A stretch of DNA of 64,000 nucleotides, from NCBI GenBank assembly GCA_019635775.1, contig JAHBYU010000010.1, positions 115,937 through 179,936 of the forward strand, given 5' to 3'. Shown here piece after piece: positions 16,638 through 25,179 of the stretch. The translations under genes and the position numbers were made by a program. Below the pieces are notes generated by a model. The model made no database searches, had not been told where the DNA came from, and was given only the letters and a program-made list of their open reading frames with translations. Each line of letters begins with the position of its first letter. Within the stretch, counting starts at the first letter, position 1. This stretch comes from Rhizobiaceae bacterium. GTDB taxonomy: Bacteria; Pseudomonadota; Alphaproteobacteria; Rhizobiales; Rhizobiaceae.

Positions 16638-17810
16638 TCAGCGGTTCCTGCCGAGCCGCTGCTCTACCAGCCTTACGAAGATGCCGGCTGCGATGGGAAG
16701 TATCCCGTCGTTGAAGTCGTAGTTGACGTCATGCGCGACCGCCTGATGATCGGGGTCGCCCTGGCCGATCAGGAAGTAGCAGCCGGGCCTCCGTTGCAAC
16801 ATGAAGGAAAAGTCTTCCGAACCGAGTTCCGGTGCGGGATTGCGGACGATCGCGCCTGCTCCGACGATTTCACTCGCCGCGTTCTCCACGAAACCGGCAT
16901 GCGCGGCTGTGTTCACCGTTGCGGCGAACAGCGTTTCATAGGCGATGTCCGCTCTTGCTCCGCACATCGAAGCTTCGCTCTCGGCGACGCGTCGTATCGT
17001 CGCTTCCAGTTGTGACCGGATTTCATCATCGAAACAACGAACGGTACCGACCAGCGTAGCCTTGTCGGGTATCGTGTTGAATGCTTCGCCCGCATGAAGG
17101 CTGCCTACGGTCACGACGGCCGGTGACGCCACGTTTGTCAGCCGCCCCGGAAGCGCTTCTATGGCCAGCAGGATGCGGGCCGCGATCGGCAGCGGGTCAA
17201 CCGCGAGATGCGGCGTCGCCGCGTGACCGCCCCGGCCGTGTATCGTGATGGTGAAGCGGTCGGCGGCCGCGGCAACGACATCGTCATAGATGACCACCTG
17301 GCCGAATGGTCGTTCCGAATTGTGATAGGCGTAGATCTCGTCGCATGGGAAGCGCTCGAACAGGCCATCCTCCAGCATAGCAAGTGCGCCGCCGCGCCCT
17401 TCCTCCGCGGGCTGGAAGATGAAATGCAAAGTTCCCGCGAATGCCCTGTCGAGCGAGAGTACGGCGGCCGCGCCCAGCAGCGTCGCCATGTGGCCGTCAT
17501 GGCCGCAGGCGTGCATGCGGCCTTGTACGCGCGACGCGTGGGGCAATGCCCGCGCCTCCGTCATCGGCAACGCGTCCATGTCGGCACGAAGGCCGATGCT
17601 CGGTCCGCCGCCGTGCCTGCCCTTCAGCGTGCCGACCACGCCGGTTCGACCAATGTTTTCGTACACCTCCATGCCGAATCCGCGCAGCTTCTCGGCTACG
17701 AAGTGCGCCGTTTCGAGTTCTTCGAAGCCAAGTTCCGGTCGAGCATGAAGATGCCGGCGCCACGCTGTCATATCAGCCTTGAGCGCGCCGATTTGAGCCG
17801 GGATGTTCAT
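16638..17810 (-). CDS. M20D amidohydrolase (hippurate-hydrolase/aminoacylase family)
   Basis: This 390-residue M20D peptidase has RADMDALPMTE, the metal-binding HACGHDGHMA, and the catalytic Glu pair in PAEEGRGGA; the active site is complete. Family members hydrolyse N-acyl amino acids, hippurate or indole-amino-acid conjugates. Its start overlaps the stop of the potC-like permease by 4 nt, so it is the last gene of the potD-potB-potC-amidohydrolase operon. It would therefore act on the compound imported by that transporter, probably freeing an amino compound for the divergently encoded aminotransferase. Confidence 0.88.
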   Translation of the reverse strand: MNIPAQIGALKADMTAWRRHLHARPELGFEELETAHFVAEKLRGFGMEVYENIGRTGVVGTLKGRHGGGPSIGLRADMDALPMTEARALPHASRVQGRMHACGHDGHMATLLGAAAVLSLDRAFAGTLHFIFQPAEEGRGGALAMLEDGLFERFPCDEIYAYHNSERPFGQVVIYDDVVAAAADRFTITIHGRGGHAATPHLAVDPLPIAARILLAIEALPGRLTNVASPAVVTVGSLHAGEAFNTIPDKATLVGTVRCFDDEIRSQLEATIRRVAESEASMCGARADIAYETLFAATVNTAAHAGFVENAASEIVGAGAIVRNPAPELGSEDFSFMLQRRPGCYFLIGQGDPDHQAVAHDVNYDFNDGILPIAAGIFVRLVEQRLGRNR

Positions 17811-18616
17811 GGGGCGGTCCGTGAACGCATGCGGGCTCCGCGACCCTGAAGCCAGCCAATGAGAGCGAGGAGGATTGCAGACAAGAGGACCAGCAGCACG
17901 GCGACCGATGCGATGGCGGGGCTGATGGATTCCCGGACACCGGAGAAGATCATGCGCGGCAGGGTCCTCTGTTCGCCTGTAGTCAGAAAGCTGGCAACGA
18001 CGACTTCATCGAACGAGATAATGAATGCCATGATCGCCCCGCTGATTACGGAGGGGGCGATCATCGGGAGGATCACGCGAAAGAACGTCGTTGCCGAGCC
18101 GGCGCCGAGCGAGGCGGCCGCGCGCACCAGCGTGCGGTCGAAACCGGCGAGGCTCGCGGTAACGGTCGTCAGCACGATGGGCACCGCGAGCGCTGTATGG
18201 GCAAGGATCAGCGCCCAGCGGCTCCCCGTCAGGCCGATCGAGGCGAAGAACGAGAAGGCCGCGACGCCGACGATCACGATCGGTGCGACCAGCGGCGCTG
18301 CGACAATTGCGTAGACGACGCGCTTGCCGGGAAAACGCCCCCACGCGAGCCCGATCGCCGCGGGAATGCCGAGCAGGCAGGACAGCAGGGTCGATACGGA
18401 CGCCACGACAACCGAGTTGACGAAGGAGGAGAACCAGCGCGGGTCGTCGATGAGTTCCTGGTACCAGCGAAGCGAATAGCCCGGCGTCGGAAACGCCAGC
18501 GAATTGCCGCTGGTCAGCGACATGGGCACGATGATGAGCAGCGGGACCAGTATGAAAGCCAGAAGGATGCCCGAATAGGCATACATGGCAACGCTTCGCA
18601 TCGTAGCCGCCTTCAT
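17807..18616 (-). CDS. PotC-like ABC permease
   Basis: This 269-residue inner-membrane permease of the polyamine/opine family has about six helices and the coupling EAA-like loop AAASLGAGSATTFFRVILPMI. The start is ATG 18616 with GGAGG 7 nt upstream; the frame is open further upstream only because it runs antiparallel through the potB gene. It overlaps potB by 4 nt and the amidohydrolase by 4 nt. It pairs with the PotB-like protein as the channel. The ATPase for this system is encoded on the other arm of the divergent cluster (23098). Confidence 0.9.
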   Translation of the reverse strand: MKAATMRSVAMYAYSGILLAFILVPLLIIVPMSLTSGNSLAFPTPGYSLRWYQELIDDPRWFSSFVNSVVVASVSTLLSCLLGIPAAIGLAWGRFPGKRVVYAIVAAPLVAPIVIVGVAAFSFFASIGLTGSRWALILAHTALAVPIVLTTVTASLAGFDRTLVRAAASLGAGSATTFFRVILPMIAPSVISGAIMAFIISFDEVVVASFLTTGEQRTLPRMIFSGVRESISPAIASVAVLLVLLSAILLALIGWLQGRGARMRSRTAP

Positions 18617-19842
18617 TGCGTAGCCTCCGCTGGACTGCGCATGAAGGCCCGGGCGGTCCAGAACAGGAGTGCGCTCACCATGAGGATGAGCAGGAGTTGG
18701 ACCGAGAGAGCGGCGGCAAGCCCCCAATTCAGGGTGGTGTTGGTGTAGAAGGCTATGTAGGACGAGATCATCTGGTCCGTCGGCCCGCCGACGAGCATCG
18801 GCGTGATATAGTAGCCGAGCGCAAAGACGAAGACGATCGCCGAACCGGCAAGAATGCCGGGCATGATGAGCGGAAGCTGGACGCGTCTCCAGGCAGTCAG
18901 CCACGGTGCGCCGAGGGAAAGCGCCGCCTTCATGTAGTTGGTGGGCACGCGCCGCATGACCGAGACCAGCGAGAGCACCATCAGCGGCAACAGCACCTGA
19001 ACCATCGCGACGTAGAGCGAGAAGCGCGTGTAGATGAGCGTCAGCGGCTCGCCTAAAAGTCCGGTCGCCACAAGCGCGGCGTTGACCGGACCGTTCTTCT
19101 GCAGGACGATGATCCAGATGACGGTTCGCACCAGAAGCGACGTCCATAGCGGGAACAGGACCATCGCGAACATAACCCGCGACCAGCGCGGCGGCGCGCT
19201 CACGATCGCCTGGGCGAGGGGGAGCGACAGCACGGCGCAGAGGACAGTGACGATGAAGCTGATCCAGACGGTTCTGCCCAAGGCGTTCAAGAACAGCGCG
19301 CGATCGGCCGGCACGGCCTCTACGCCGCCCGCGGGCGAGCGCTGGAGATCGAGGCTCCCGAGCAGGTAGTAGTCGGTGAGCGGGCCCCTGGCACGAATGA
19401 TTTCCGTCCACAGCGCCGGCTCGGCCCAGCCCGGATGCGCCGCGAGCAGGGCGTCCTTTACGGGACGCTCGTCCAGCCTGCCTTCGGCCGCGTCCCGCGC
19501 GGTCTTGATCACCAGGAAGCGCGTGCCCACCAGACGCTGGTTAATGAGCTGGGCGAGAACGCCGTCGCTGCCGGCGTGCCGCGCATTGGCAAGGTCGCCG
19601 ACCAGTGCGGCGAGAACGGCTTCCGGCGGCGGACCTTGCGAGGGTTGCCAGTCACCGATCGCGGCGAATGTCTGCGGGAGGTTTGAACTGATGTCCGAAT
19701 TGTCGACGGACAAGGCAAGGAATCGGGCGACGGGCCAGAGGAAGATGACGAGTATGAAAAGGACGAGCGGCACCACCAGGAGGGTCATCAGCATGTTTTG
19801 CCGACGACCGCGTTGTCCTGTTCCCGTGGCGCCGCCCGACAT
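18613..19842 (-). CDS. PotB-like ABC permease with long periplasmic insertion
   Basis: This permease of 409 residues is about 110-130 longer than a standard PotB. After the first helix (LLVVPLVLFILVIFLWPVA) comes a hydrophilic segment of roughly 140 residues (about 48-190). The usual five helices and the coupling loop KAALSLGAPWLTAWRRVQLP follow. The extra segment should face the periplasm and could touch the binding protein. Such enlarged PotB-type permeases occur in alphaproteobacterial importers. The gene starts 3 nt after the potD-like gene and overlaps potC by 4 nt. Confidence 0.9.
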   Translation of the reverse strand: MSGGATGTGQRGRRQNMLMTLLVVPLVLFILVIFLWPVARFLALSVDNSDISSNLPQTFAAIGDWQPSQGPPPEAVLAALVGDLANARHAGSDGVLAQLINQRLVGTRFLVIKTARDAAEGRLDERPVKDALLAAHPGWAEPALWTEIIRARGPLTDYYLLGSLDLQRSPAGGVEAVPADRALFLNALGRTVWISFIVTVLCAVLSLPLAQAIVSAPPRWSRVMFAMVLFPLWTSLLVRTVIWIIVLQKNGPVNAALVATGLLGEPLTLIYTRFSLYVAMVQVLLPLMVLSLVSVMRRVPTNYMKAALSLGAPWLTAWRRVQLPLIMPGILAGSAIVFVFALGYYITPMLVGGPTDQMISSYIAFYTNTTLNWGLAAALSVQLLLILMVSALLFWTARAFMRSPAEATQ

Positions 19843-19845
19843 GGA

Positions 19846-20895
19846 TTACTGCGCCTGCCAGGCCTTGAAGCGTGCCTCCAGCGCCTCCTTGTTCTCTACC
19901 CAGAAGGCGGTGTCGTAGGTCGCACCGAACTTGGCGTGCTCGGGCGAGGTGGGCAGGTTCTTTCTCCAGTCTTCAGGAACGAATTCAGCAGCTTCGACGC
20001 GGCCGGTTCCGTAGGCATAGAGCTTCGAGAACCCTGCCTGGTTCTCCGGGATGGAAAACCACTTCAGCATTTCCAGCGCCGCCTTTTCGTTCGGGGAGCC
20101 CTTGACCACGGACCACATGTCGGTGCCGTAGAAGAAGCCGGCATCCCAGACGATCTTGTAGTTCTTCTTCTCGTTGACGATGTCGTTTGTGACGCGGGCA
20201 TTGTACTGGTCGGTCATGACGACCTCGCCGCTGGCGAGATTCTGCATGGCCTGCGTGGAACTGCTCCACCACACCACATGCGGCTTGATCTTGTCGAGCA
20301 TCGCAAACGCCCTGTCGACGCCACCCGGCTTGCGCAGTTCCGTGTAGACATCCGCCGGCGCGACGCCATCGGCCATCATGGCGTTTTCAAGCGTGTACTG
20401 TGCCTGGGCAAGCATGCCGCGCTTGCCGGGGAATTTCTCCACGTCGAAATAGTCGGCCCAGCTCTTTGGCCCTTCACCCTGGATCGCGTCTGCATTGTAG
20501 GCGAGGATCGTGGCCCATGTGTCCGAGGCCACGCCGCATTCCATGATCGTGCCGGGCAGATACTTTGACGGGTCGCCCGTGATCTCTGGCGTCAGCGGCA
20601 CGAACAGCCCTTCGGCGCATCCGATCTCGACCGAAGGAGCCTCGGGCGAAATCAGATCCCATGTTACGCTGCCCGACTGGACCTGCGCGCGGACCTTGGC
20701 AAGCTCGCCGCCCCACTCCTCCTGAACGATCTTGGTGCCGGTGAGTTCGGTGTACTTGTCCCAGACGCCTTCCTTGTAGGCCTTGTCCCAGTTGCCGCCC
20801 CAGCCCACGACCGTGATCGTGTCGGCGGCCCTGGCTGTCGCCACTGAAGCCGCAAGCGCGGCTGCGAGGCAGAGAGAGTGCTTGAATTTCAGCAT
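19846..20895 (-). CDS. PotD-like periplasmic binding protein
   Basis: This 349-residue extracellular solute-binding protein of the polyamine type has the signal peptide MLKFKHSLCLAAALAASVATARA. The mature protein begins DTITVVGWGGNWDKAYKEGV, and a later segment VVWWSSSTQAMQNLASGEVVM is typical of PotD/AotP-type receptors. It heads the four-gene minus-strand operon (binding protein, two permeases, amidohydrolase). The upstream 128 bp are shared with the divergent aminotransferase gene and contain paired palindromic motifs. A cationic or amine-containing ligand is expected from the family. Confidence 0.9.
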   Translation of the reverse strand: MLKFKHSLCLAAALAASVATARAADTITVVGWGGNWDKAYKEGVWDKYTELTGTKIVQEEWGGELAKVRAQVQSGSVTWDLISPEAPSVEIGCAEGLFVPLTPEITGDPSKYLPGTIMECGVASDTWATILAYNADAIQGEGPKSWADYFDVEKFPGKRGMLAQAQYTLENAMMADGVAPADVYTELRKPGGVDRAFAMLDKIKPHVVWWSSSTQAMQNLASGEVVMTDQYNARVTNDIVNEKKNYKIVWDAGFFYGTDMWSVVKGSPNEKAALEMLKWFSIPENQAGFSKLYAYGTGRVEAAEFVPEDWRKNLPTSPEHAKFGATYDTAFWVENKEALEARFKAWQAQ

Positions 20896-20918
20896 GTCTG
20901 TTCCCCTTTTTGTTGGAA

Positions 20919-21024
20919 TTGATCAAATTTGATATCCTAGATGGATTGAAATTCAAGTGGGAAAGTGTGAGATAATTCGAAAACAAGTTGCCGCACGCTG
21001 AAAGTTATATCAGGATTTGATCAA
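20919..21024. promoter_or_regulatory. Divergent control region with two related operator-like motifs
   Basis: Between the potD-like and aminotransferase genes, TTGATCAAATTTGATAT (20919-20935) contains the perfect 12-bp palindrome ATCAAATTTGAT. The opposite strand of 21007-21024 reads TTGATCAAATCCTGATAT. The two sites share TTGATCAAAT and TGATAT, point toward each other and are 71 bp apart. The second covers the ribosome binding site and start of the aminotransferase gene, the first lies 24 bp before the potD start. They are strong candidates for binding by the GntR regulator encoded at 22361, possibly with looping. Confidence 0.6.
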
Positions 21025-22361
21025 TGTTTGACGATGCGCCTTCCGTCCACCTTGGCAATGCGAGCCTTGATGCAGTTCTGGCCGATGCGCGCCAGCGCTT
21101 CACGGCCGCGAATCCAAGGAGCCTGGAGCGGCACCGGGATGCGGCGCGTGCGCTGCCGGGCGGAAACACGCGCGCCGTGCTGTGGTACAGACCCTTCCCG
21201 CTGACGCTGGTTTCCGGCGACGGCTGTCGCGTCACCGATCTTGACGGGCACGACTATGTGGACCTCGTGTCGGAATACAGCGCCGGCCTTTACGGCCATT
21301 CGGACCGGACCATCGCTGCGGCGCTGAAGGAGGCAATTGACCAGGGGCTCCTGCTTGGCGCGCCAAATCGCTACGAAGCGCGCTATGCGGAGGCGCTGGT
21401 AGAGCGGTTTCCCGCGATAGAGCGCATACGGTTCTGCAATTCCGGCACCGAGGCCAACATCATGGCGCTGTCGGCCGCGCGCGCCATCAGCGGACGCTCA
21501 AAGATACTGGCCTTCCGGGAAGGCTATCACGGCGGGGTGCTGACCTTCGCGCATGGTGGCTCACCGCTGAACCTTCCCTTTCCGTTCGTGTTTGCGGACT
21601 ACAATGACACCGAAGGCACCGTACGCCTTATCGAGGAACTGGCGGACGATCTGGCCGCCGTCATCATCGAGCCCATGATGGGCGGCGGCGGATGCATCCC
21701 GGCGAACCGCTCCTTCCTTGCCGCGTTGCGGGAAGCAACCACAAAGGCAGGCGCGTATCTCATCTTCGACGAAGTAATGACGTCGCGTCTCGCCTATCGC
21801 GCGTTGCATGGCGTGCATGGCATCAATCCGGATTTCGTGACGCTCGGAAAATATCTCGGCGGCGGCGCAAGCTTCGGAGCCTTCGGGGGAAGGGCCGACC
21901 TTATCGATCGCTTCGATCCGGCCTCACCCAACGCCTTCTCCCACGGCGGCACCTTCAACAACAACATCCTCAGCATGGCAGGCGGCTTCACAGGTTTCAC
22001 GCAGGTGCTGACCGAGCAGGCAAGCGCCGATTTCAACGCACGCGGCGACCGGATGCGCGAGCGCATGAATGCCGCGCTGGAAGCGCACGACATCGAGGGC
22101 GTGGTGCTCGGCCGCGGGTCATTGATGAACCTGCATTTCGTCGCCGGCCCGGTGGAGACGCCTGCTCCGCTCGATAGAGGAGACCCTCGCCTGCTTGCGC
22201 TCTGGCACGTGGAAATGCTGCTGCGCGGCTTCCATGCGGCTCCACGCGGCATGATGGCGCTGTCGCTACCCTATGGCAACGCCGAACTCGATGCCTTCAT
22301 CGCTGCGTTCGAGGATTTCCTCGCGACGCACAAATCCATCCTGCCACGCAGGAAAGCCTGA
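21024..22361 (+). CDS. Class III PLP aminotransferase, beta-amino-acid transaminase-like
   Basis: This 445-residue fold-type I enzyme is of the glutamate-1-semialdehyde-aminomutase-like group. It has the phosphate-binding SGTEA (140-144), Asp249 (IFDEVMTS) for the pyridine nitrogen, and the Schiff-base Lys276 (TLGKYLGGG). The N-terminal LPGGNTRAVLW and DLVSEYSAGLYGHS stretches resemble, as I recall them, bacterial beta-phenylalanine/beta-amino-acid transaminases, in which an arginine in the PGGNTR region binds the substrate carboxylate (here Arg50). A true aminomutase is less likely given the transporter and BKACE neighbours. Its stop overlaps the GntR start by 1 nt. The expected product is a 3-oxoacid, which the BKACE at 24244 could cleave. 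Confidence 0.88.
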   Translation: MFDDAPSVHLGNASLDAVLADARQRFTAANPRSLERHRDAARALPGGNTRAVLWYRPFPLTLVSGDGCRVTDLDGHDYVDLVSEYSAGLYGHSDRTIAAALKEAIDQGLLLGAPNRYEARYAEALVERFPAIERIRFCNSGTEANIMALSAARAISGRSKILAFREGYHGGVLTFAHGGSPLNLPFPFVFADYNDTEGTVRLIEELADDLAAVIIEPMMGGGGCIPANRSFLAALREATTKAGAYLIFDEVMTSRLAYRALHGVHGINPDFVTLGKYLGGGASFGAFGGRADLIDRFDPASPNAFSHGGTFNNNILSMAGGFTGFTQVLTEQASADFNARGDRMRERMNAALEAHDIEGVVLGRGSLMNLHFVAGPVETPAPLDRGDPRLLALWHVEMLLRGFHAAPRGMMALSLPYGNAELDAFIAAFEDFLATHKSILPRRKA

Positions 22362-23101
22362 TGGTGGCGTCGTCGACCTCGGCTGCAGGCACCAGGCAGG
22401 AAACCGCGCATGCGCGTGTCTATGCAGAACTGCGGCAGGAGCTGATGAACGGGGATTTCGTTCCGGGCCAGAGGCTTGTCGTGCGCAAGATCGCGGAGCG
22501 TTTCGAGACAAGCCCGATGCCGGTGCGCGAGGCGCTGCGCAGGCTGGTCAGCGAGGAGGCGCTTTTCGACCATCCGAACCGGGGCGTCATCGTGCCGGAG
22601 GCAACGGTCGAGGTGATCTCCGACATCGTGCGCGTACGCTGCATGTTCGAGGGCGCCGCTACCGAGTGGGCGGCCTCGACGATCACGCAGGCCGAGCTGG
22701 ACGAGATCGACCAGATCAACGAACGGATGAAAGCCTGCACGACAGTGGATGGCTCCGGAAAATACCTTGCCTTCAACCGCGAATTCCACTTTCGCATCTA
22801 CACGGCCGCGCGATCCGCGGTCAGCCAGCAGATCATCGAAAGGCTTTGGCTGCGTGCGGGTCCCTGGCTCAACATCATGCGCGGCGAGGCGACGCTCGGC
22901 CTGGGGCTGGACTATCACGTCGAAATCATTGCGGCCTTGCGCGCCGGCGACGGAGTAAAGGCGCGACGTGCGCTCGTGGCCGATATCAGCGACGCCGCCG
23001 ACATCATGTTGCGCGCAGCCAGCGCCCTGTCGCCGACGCCCGCCCGAAAGGGCCAGGCGCGCACGCAGCTACCGGCATCCGTCCTGCAGGCATCCCGATG
23101 A
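22361..23101 (+). CDS. GntR-family regulator with FCD-type effector domain
   Basis: This 246-residue regulator has an N-terminal winged helix (residues about 20-85: HARVYAELRQELMNGDF, RKIAERFETSPMPVREALRRL) followed by an all-helical FCD domain. Metal- or ligand-binding residues are in NREFHFRIY and DYHVEII. It is embedded between the aminotransferase (overlap 1 nt) and the ABC ATPase (overlap 4 nt), so it is co-transcribed with the genes it presumably controls. It most likely binds the paired motifs in the divergent promoter region (20919-21024) and responds to the imported compound or its product. Confidence 0.9.
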   Translation: MVASSTSAAGTRQETAHARVYAELRQELMNGDFVPGQRLVVRKIAERFETSPMPVREALRRLVSEEALFDHPNRGVIVPEATVEVISDIVRVRCMFEGAATEWAASTITQAELDEIDQINERMKACTTVDGSGKYLAFNREFHFRIYTAARSAVSQQIIERLWLRAGPWLNIMRGEATLGLGLDYHVEIIAALRAGDGVKARRALVADISDAADIMLRAASALSPTPARKGQARTQLPASVLQASR

Positions 23102-24204
23102 CCGAAGCCGCAATGGACCCGGATGTCCATGTGCGTTTCGAGAATGTGTCGAAGCGCTACGGAACCTCCGTCCTTGCGGTGAGGAGCCTCGACCTCGACG
23201 TCATGCGAGGCGAATTCCTGACGCTGCTCGGGCCTTCGGGCTCAGGCAAGACCACGGCGCTGATGATGCTTGCCGGATTCGAAGAACCGACGGGCGGAGA
23301 AATAACGGTCGACGGACGGCGCATCGACAACGTGCCACCCAATCGCCGCGGCATCGGCATGGTCTTCCAGAACTATGCGCTCTTTCCGCACATGACGGTG
23401 GCCGAGAATCTCGCATTTCCGCTGGAGGTCAGGCATCTGGGTCGCGCCGAAATCGAACAGCGCGTCTCGACGGTGCTGGACATGGTGCGCCTGCCGGGTC
23501 TTGGCGGGCGGCGTCCCGACCAGTTGTCGGGCGGCCAGCAGCAGCGCGTCGCCGTGGCGCGCGCGCTGATTTTCCAGCCCGCGCTCGTTCTGATGGACGA
23601 ACCGCTCGGCGCGCTCGACAAGCAACTGCGCGAGCAGATGCAGTACGAGATAAAGGACATCCATGCGCGCCTTGGCGTGACGTTCGTCTATGTGACGCAC
23701 GACCAGACCGAGGCTTTGACAATGTCAGACCGCATCGCGGTCTTCGATGCAGGCACGATCCAGCAGCTTTCCGATCCCGCGACGCTCTATGAACGGCCGC
23801 AGACACGCTTCGTCGCCGGCTTCATCGGCGAGAACAACCGTCTCGACGGAACGGTCGAAGCAGTCGAGGGGCAACATGTCAGCGTGCGCCTCGCTTCCGG
23901 TTCGACTGTTCGGGCGCTTGCGATCGGCAAGGACATTTCGCGGCCGGGCGCTTCCGTCGTGCTTTCGCTGCGGCCGGAGCGGCTGATGCTGGCCGGCGCG
24001 GATGCGGCTGCGGACAACACGCATGCCGCCACGGTCAACCAGGTCGTCTATGTCGGCGATCACATCCGCGTCGTCTGCGCCGCGGCAGGCGCCGGCGAAC
24101 TCATCGTGAAGATACCCAATCGTTCAACCGGCCAGACACTGGCGGCCGGATCAAGCGTGATGCTCGGCTGGCAGGCCGACGACTGCCTTGCACTCGATCC
24201 CTGA
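23098..24204 (+). CDS. PotA-like ABC transporter ATPase
   Basis: This 368-residue ATPase has Walker A GPSGSGKT (45-52), the Q-loop in VFQNYALFPHMT, the signature LSGGQQQR (143-150), Walker B VLMDEP (164-169), the H-loop in VTHDQTEA, and a C-terminal TOBE domain including SLRPERLML. The start ATG 23098 overlaps the GntR stop by 4 nt; the frame is open upstream through gntR but that part is not homologous. It supplies the ATPase missing from the divergent potDBC operon, so the transporter genes are split over two transcripts under one shared control region. Confidence 0.92.
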   Translation: MTEAAMDPDVHVRFENVSKRYGTSVLAVRSLDLDVMRGEFLTLLGPSGSGKTTALMMLAGFEEPTGGEITVDGRRIDNVPPNRRGIGMVFQNYALFPHMTVAENLAFPLEVRHLGRAEIEQRVSTVLDMVRLPGLGGRRPDQLSGGQQQRVAVARALIFQPALVLMDEPLGALDKQLREQMQYEIKDIHARLGVTFVYVTHDQTEALTMSDRIAVFDAGTIQQLSDPATLYERPQTRFVAGFIGENNRLDGTVEAVEGQHVSVRLASGSTVRALAIGKDISRPGASVVLSLRPERLMLAGADAAADNTHAATVNQVVYVGDHIRVVCAAAGAGELIVKIPNRSTGQTLAAGSSVMLGWQADDCLALDP

Positions 24205-24243
24205 TCGGCTGCAGGCAAAAAACCGGAGGCAGGAAGGAAGAAC

Positions 24244-25179
24244 ATGTCTGGAGGAAAAAAGGTAATCATCACCTGCGCGGTGACGGGGTCGATCCACACG
24301 CCGACGATGAGCCCCTACCTTCCGATCACGCCGAACGAGATCGTCGAGGCCTCGGTGGGCGCGGCCGAGGCCGGGGCGTCGATCATCCACCTGCATGCGC
24401 GCGATCCCGAGACGGGCAAGCCTTCTCCCGATCCGCGCCTGTTCATGGATTTCCTGCCGCGCATCAAGCAGCAGACCGACGCGGTGATGAACATCTCCAC
24501 CGGAGGCGGCCTCAAGATGTCGCTCGAGGAGCGGCTTGAGGCCGCGCATGCAGCCAGACCAGAGCTTTGCTCGCTTAACATGGGCTCGATGAACTTCGTG
24601 CTCAGCCATGTCGCGCCGAAATATTCCGAGTGGAAGCACGAGTGGGAAAAACCCTACCTAGAAGGCACGAAGCAGGGCATCGTCTCGAACACGTTCGAGC
24701 AGATCGAACGCATCATCGTGGAGGTGGGGCAGGCCTACGGGACGCGCTTCGAGTTCGAATGCTACGACGTCAGCCATCTCTATGCGCTGGCGCATTTCCT
24801 CGACCGCAAGCTGCTGACGCCGCCGCTTTTCGTGCAGACGATCTTCGGCCTGCTGGGCGGCATCGGCGCGGATCCGGAGGACATGATGCACATGCGCCGC
24901 ACGGCCGACCGCCTGTTCGGAAACGACTACCTGTGGTCGATCCTCGCGGCCGGAAAGCACCAGATGGGCCTCTGCACGATGGGCGCGGTGATGGGCGGCA
25001 ACGTACGCGTCGGCCTTGAGGACAGCCTCTATCTTGGCAAGGGACAACTGGCCAAGAGCAATGCCGAGCAGGTCGCCAAGATCAGGCGTATCCTGGGCGA
25101 ACTGTCGCTCGAGGTTGCCACGCCCGACGAAGCGCGTAAGCTGCTGAAGCTCAAGGGAGGCGACGAGGTGGCGTTTTGA
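24244..25179 (+). CDS. Beta-keto acid cleavage enzyme (BKACE, DUF849)
   Basis: This 311-residue TIM-barrel Zn enzyme is of the 3-keto-5-aminohexanoate-cleavage (Kce/BKACE) family. Its members condense a beta-keto acid with acetyl-CoA to give acetoacetate and a new acyl-CoA. Zn ligands are visible: His49 and His51 in IIHLHARDP and Glu259 in GLEDSLY. The substrate-loop TGSIHTPTMSP is near the N-terminus. It follows the ABC ATPase by 39 nt and overlaps a thioesterase gene by 4 nt. The beta-keto acid is probably made by the class III aminotransferase at 21024. The specific substrate among the many BKACE subtypes is not decided here. Confidence 0.92.
   Translation: MSGGKKVIITCAVTGSIHTPTMSPYLPITPNEIVEASVGAAEAGASIIHLHARDPETGKPSPDPRLFMDFLPRIKQQTDAVMNISTGGGLKMSLEERLEAAHAARPELCSLNMGSMNFVLSHVAPKYSEWKHEWEKPYLEGTKQGIVSNTFEQIERIIVEVGQAYGTRFEFECYDVSHLYALAHFLDRKLLTPPLFVQTIFGLLGGIGADPEDMMHMRRTADRLFGNDYLWSILAAGKHQMGLCTMGAVMGGNVRVGLEDSLYLGKGQLAKSNAEQVAKIRRILGELSLEVATPDEARKLLKLKGGDEVAF

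Noticed and set aside
21024-22361. Glutamate-1-semialdehyde aminomutase (HemL)
   Set aside because: The fold is related, but the neighbours are transport and BKACE genes rather than tetrapyrrole genes, and N-terminal motifs fit beta-amino-acid transaminases better.
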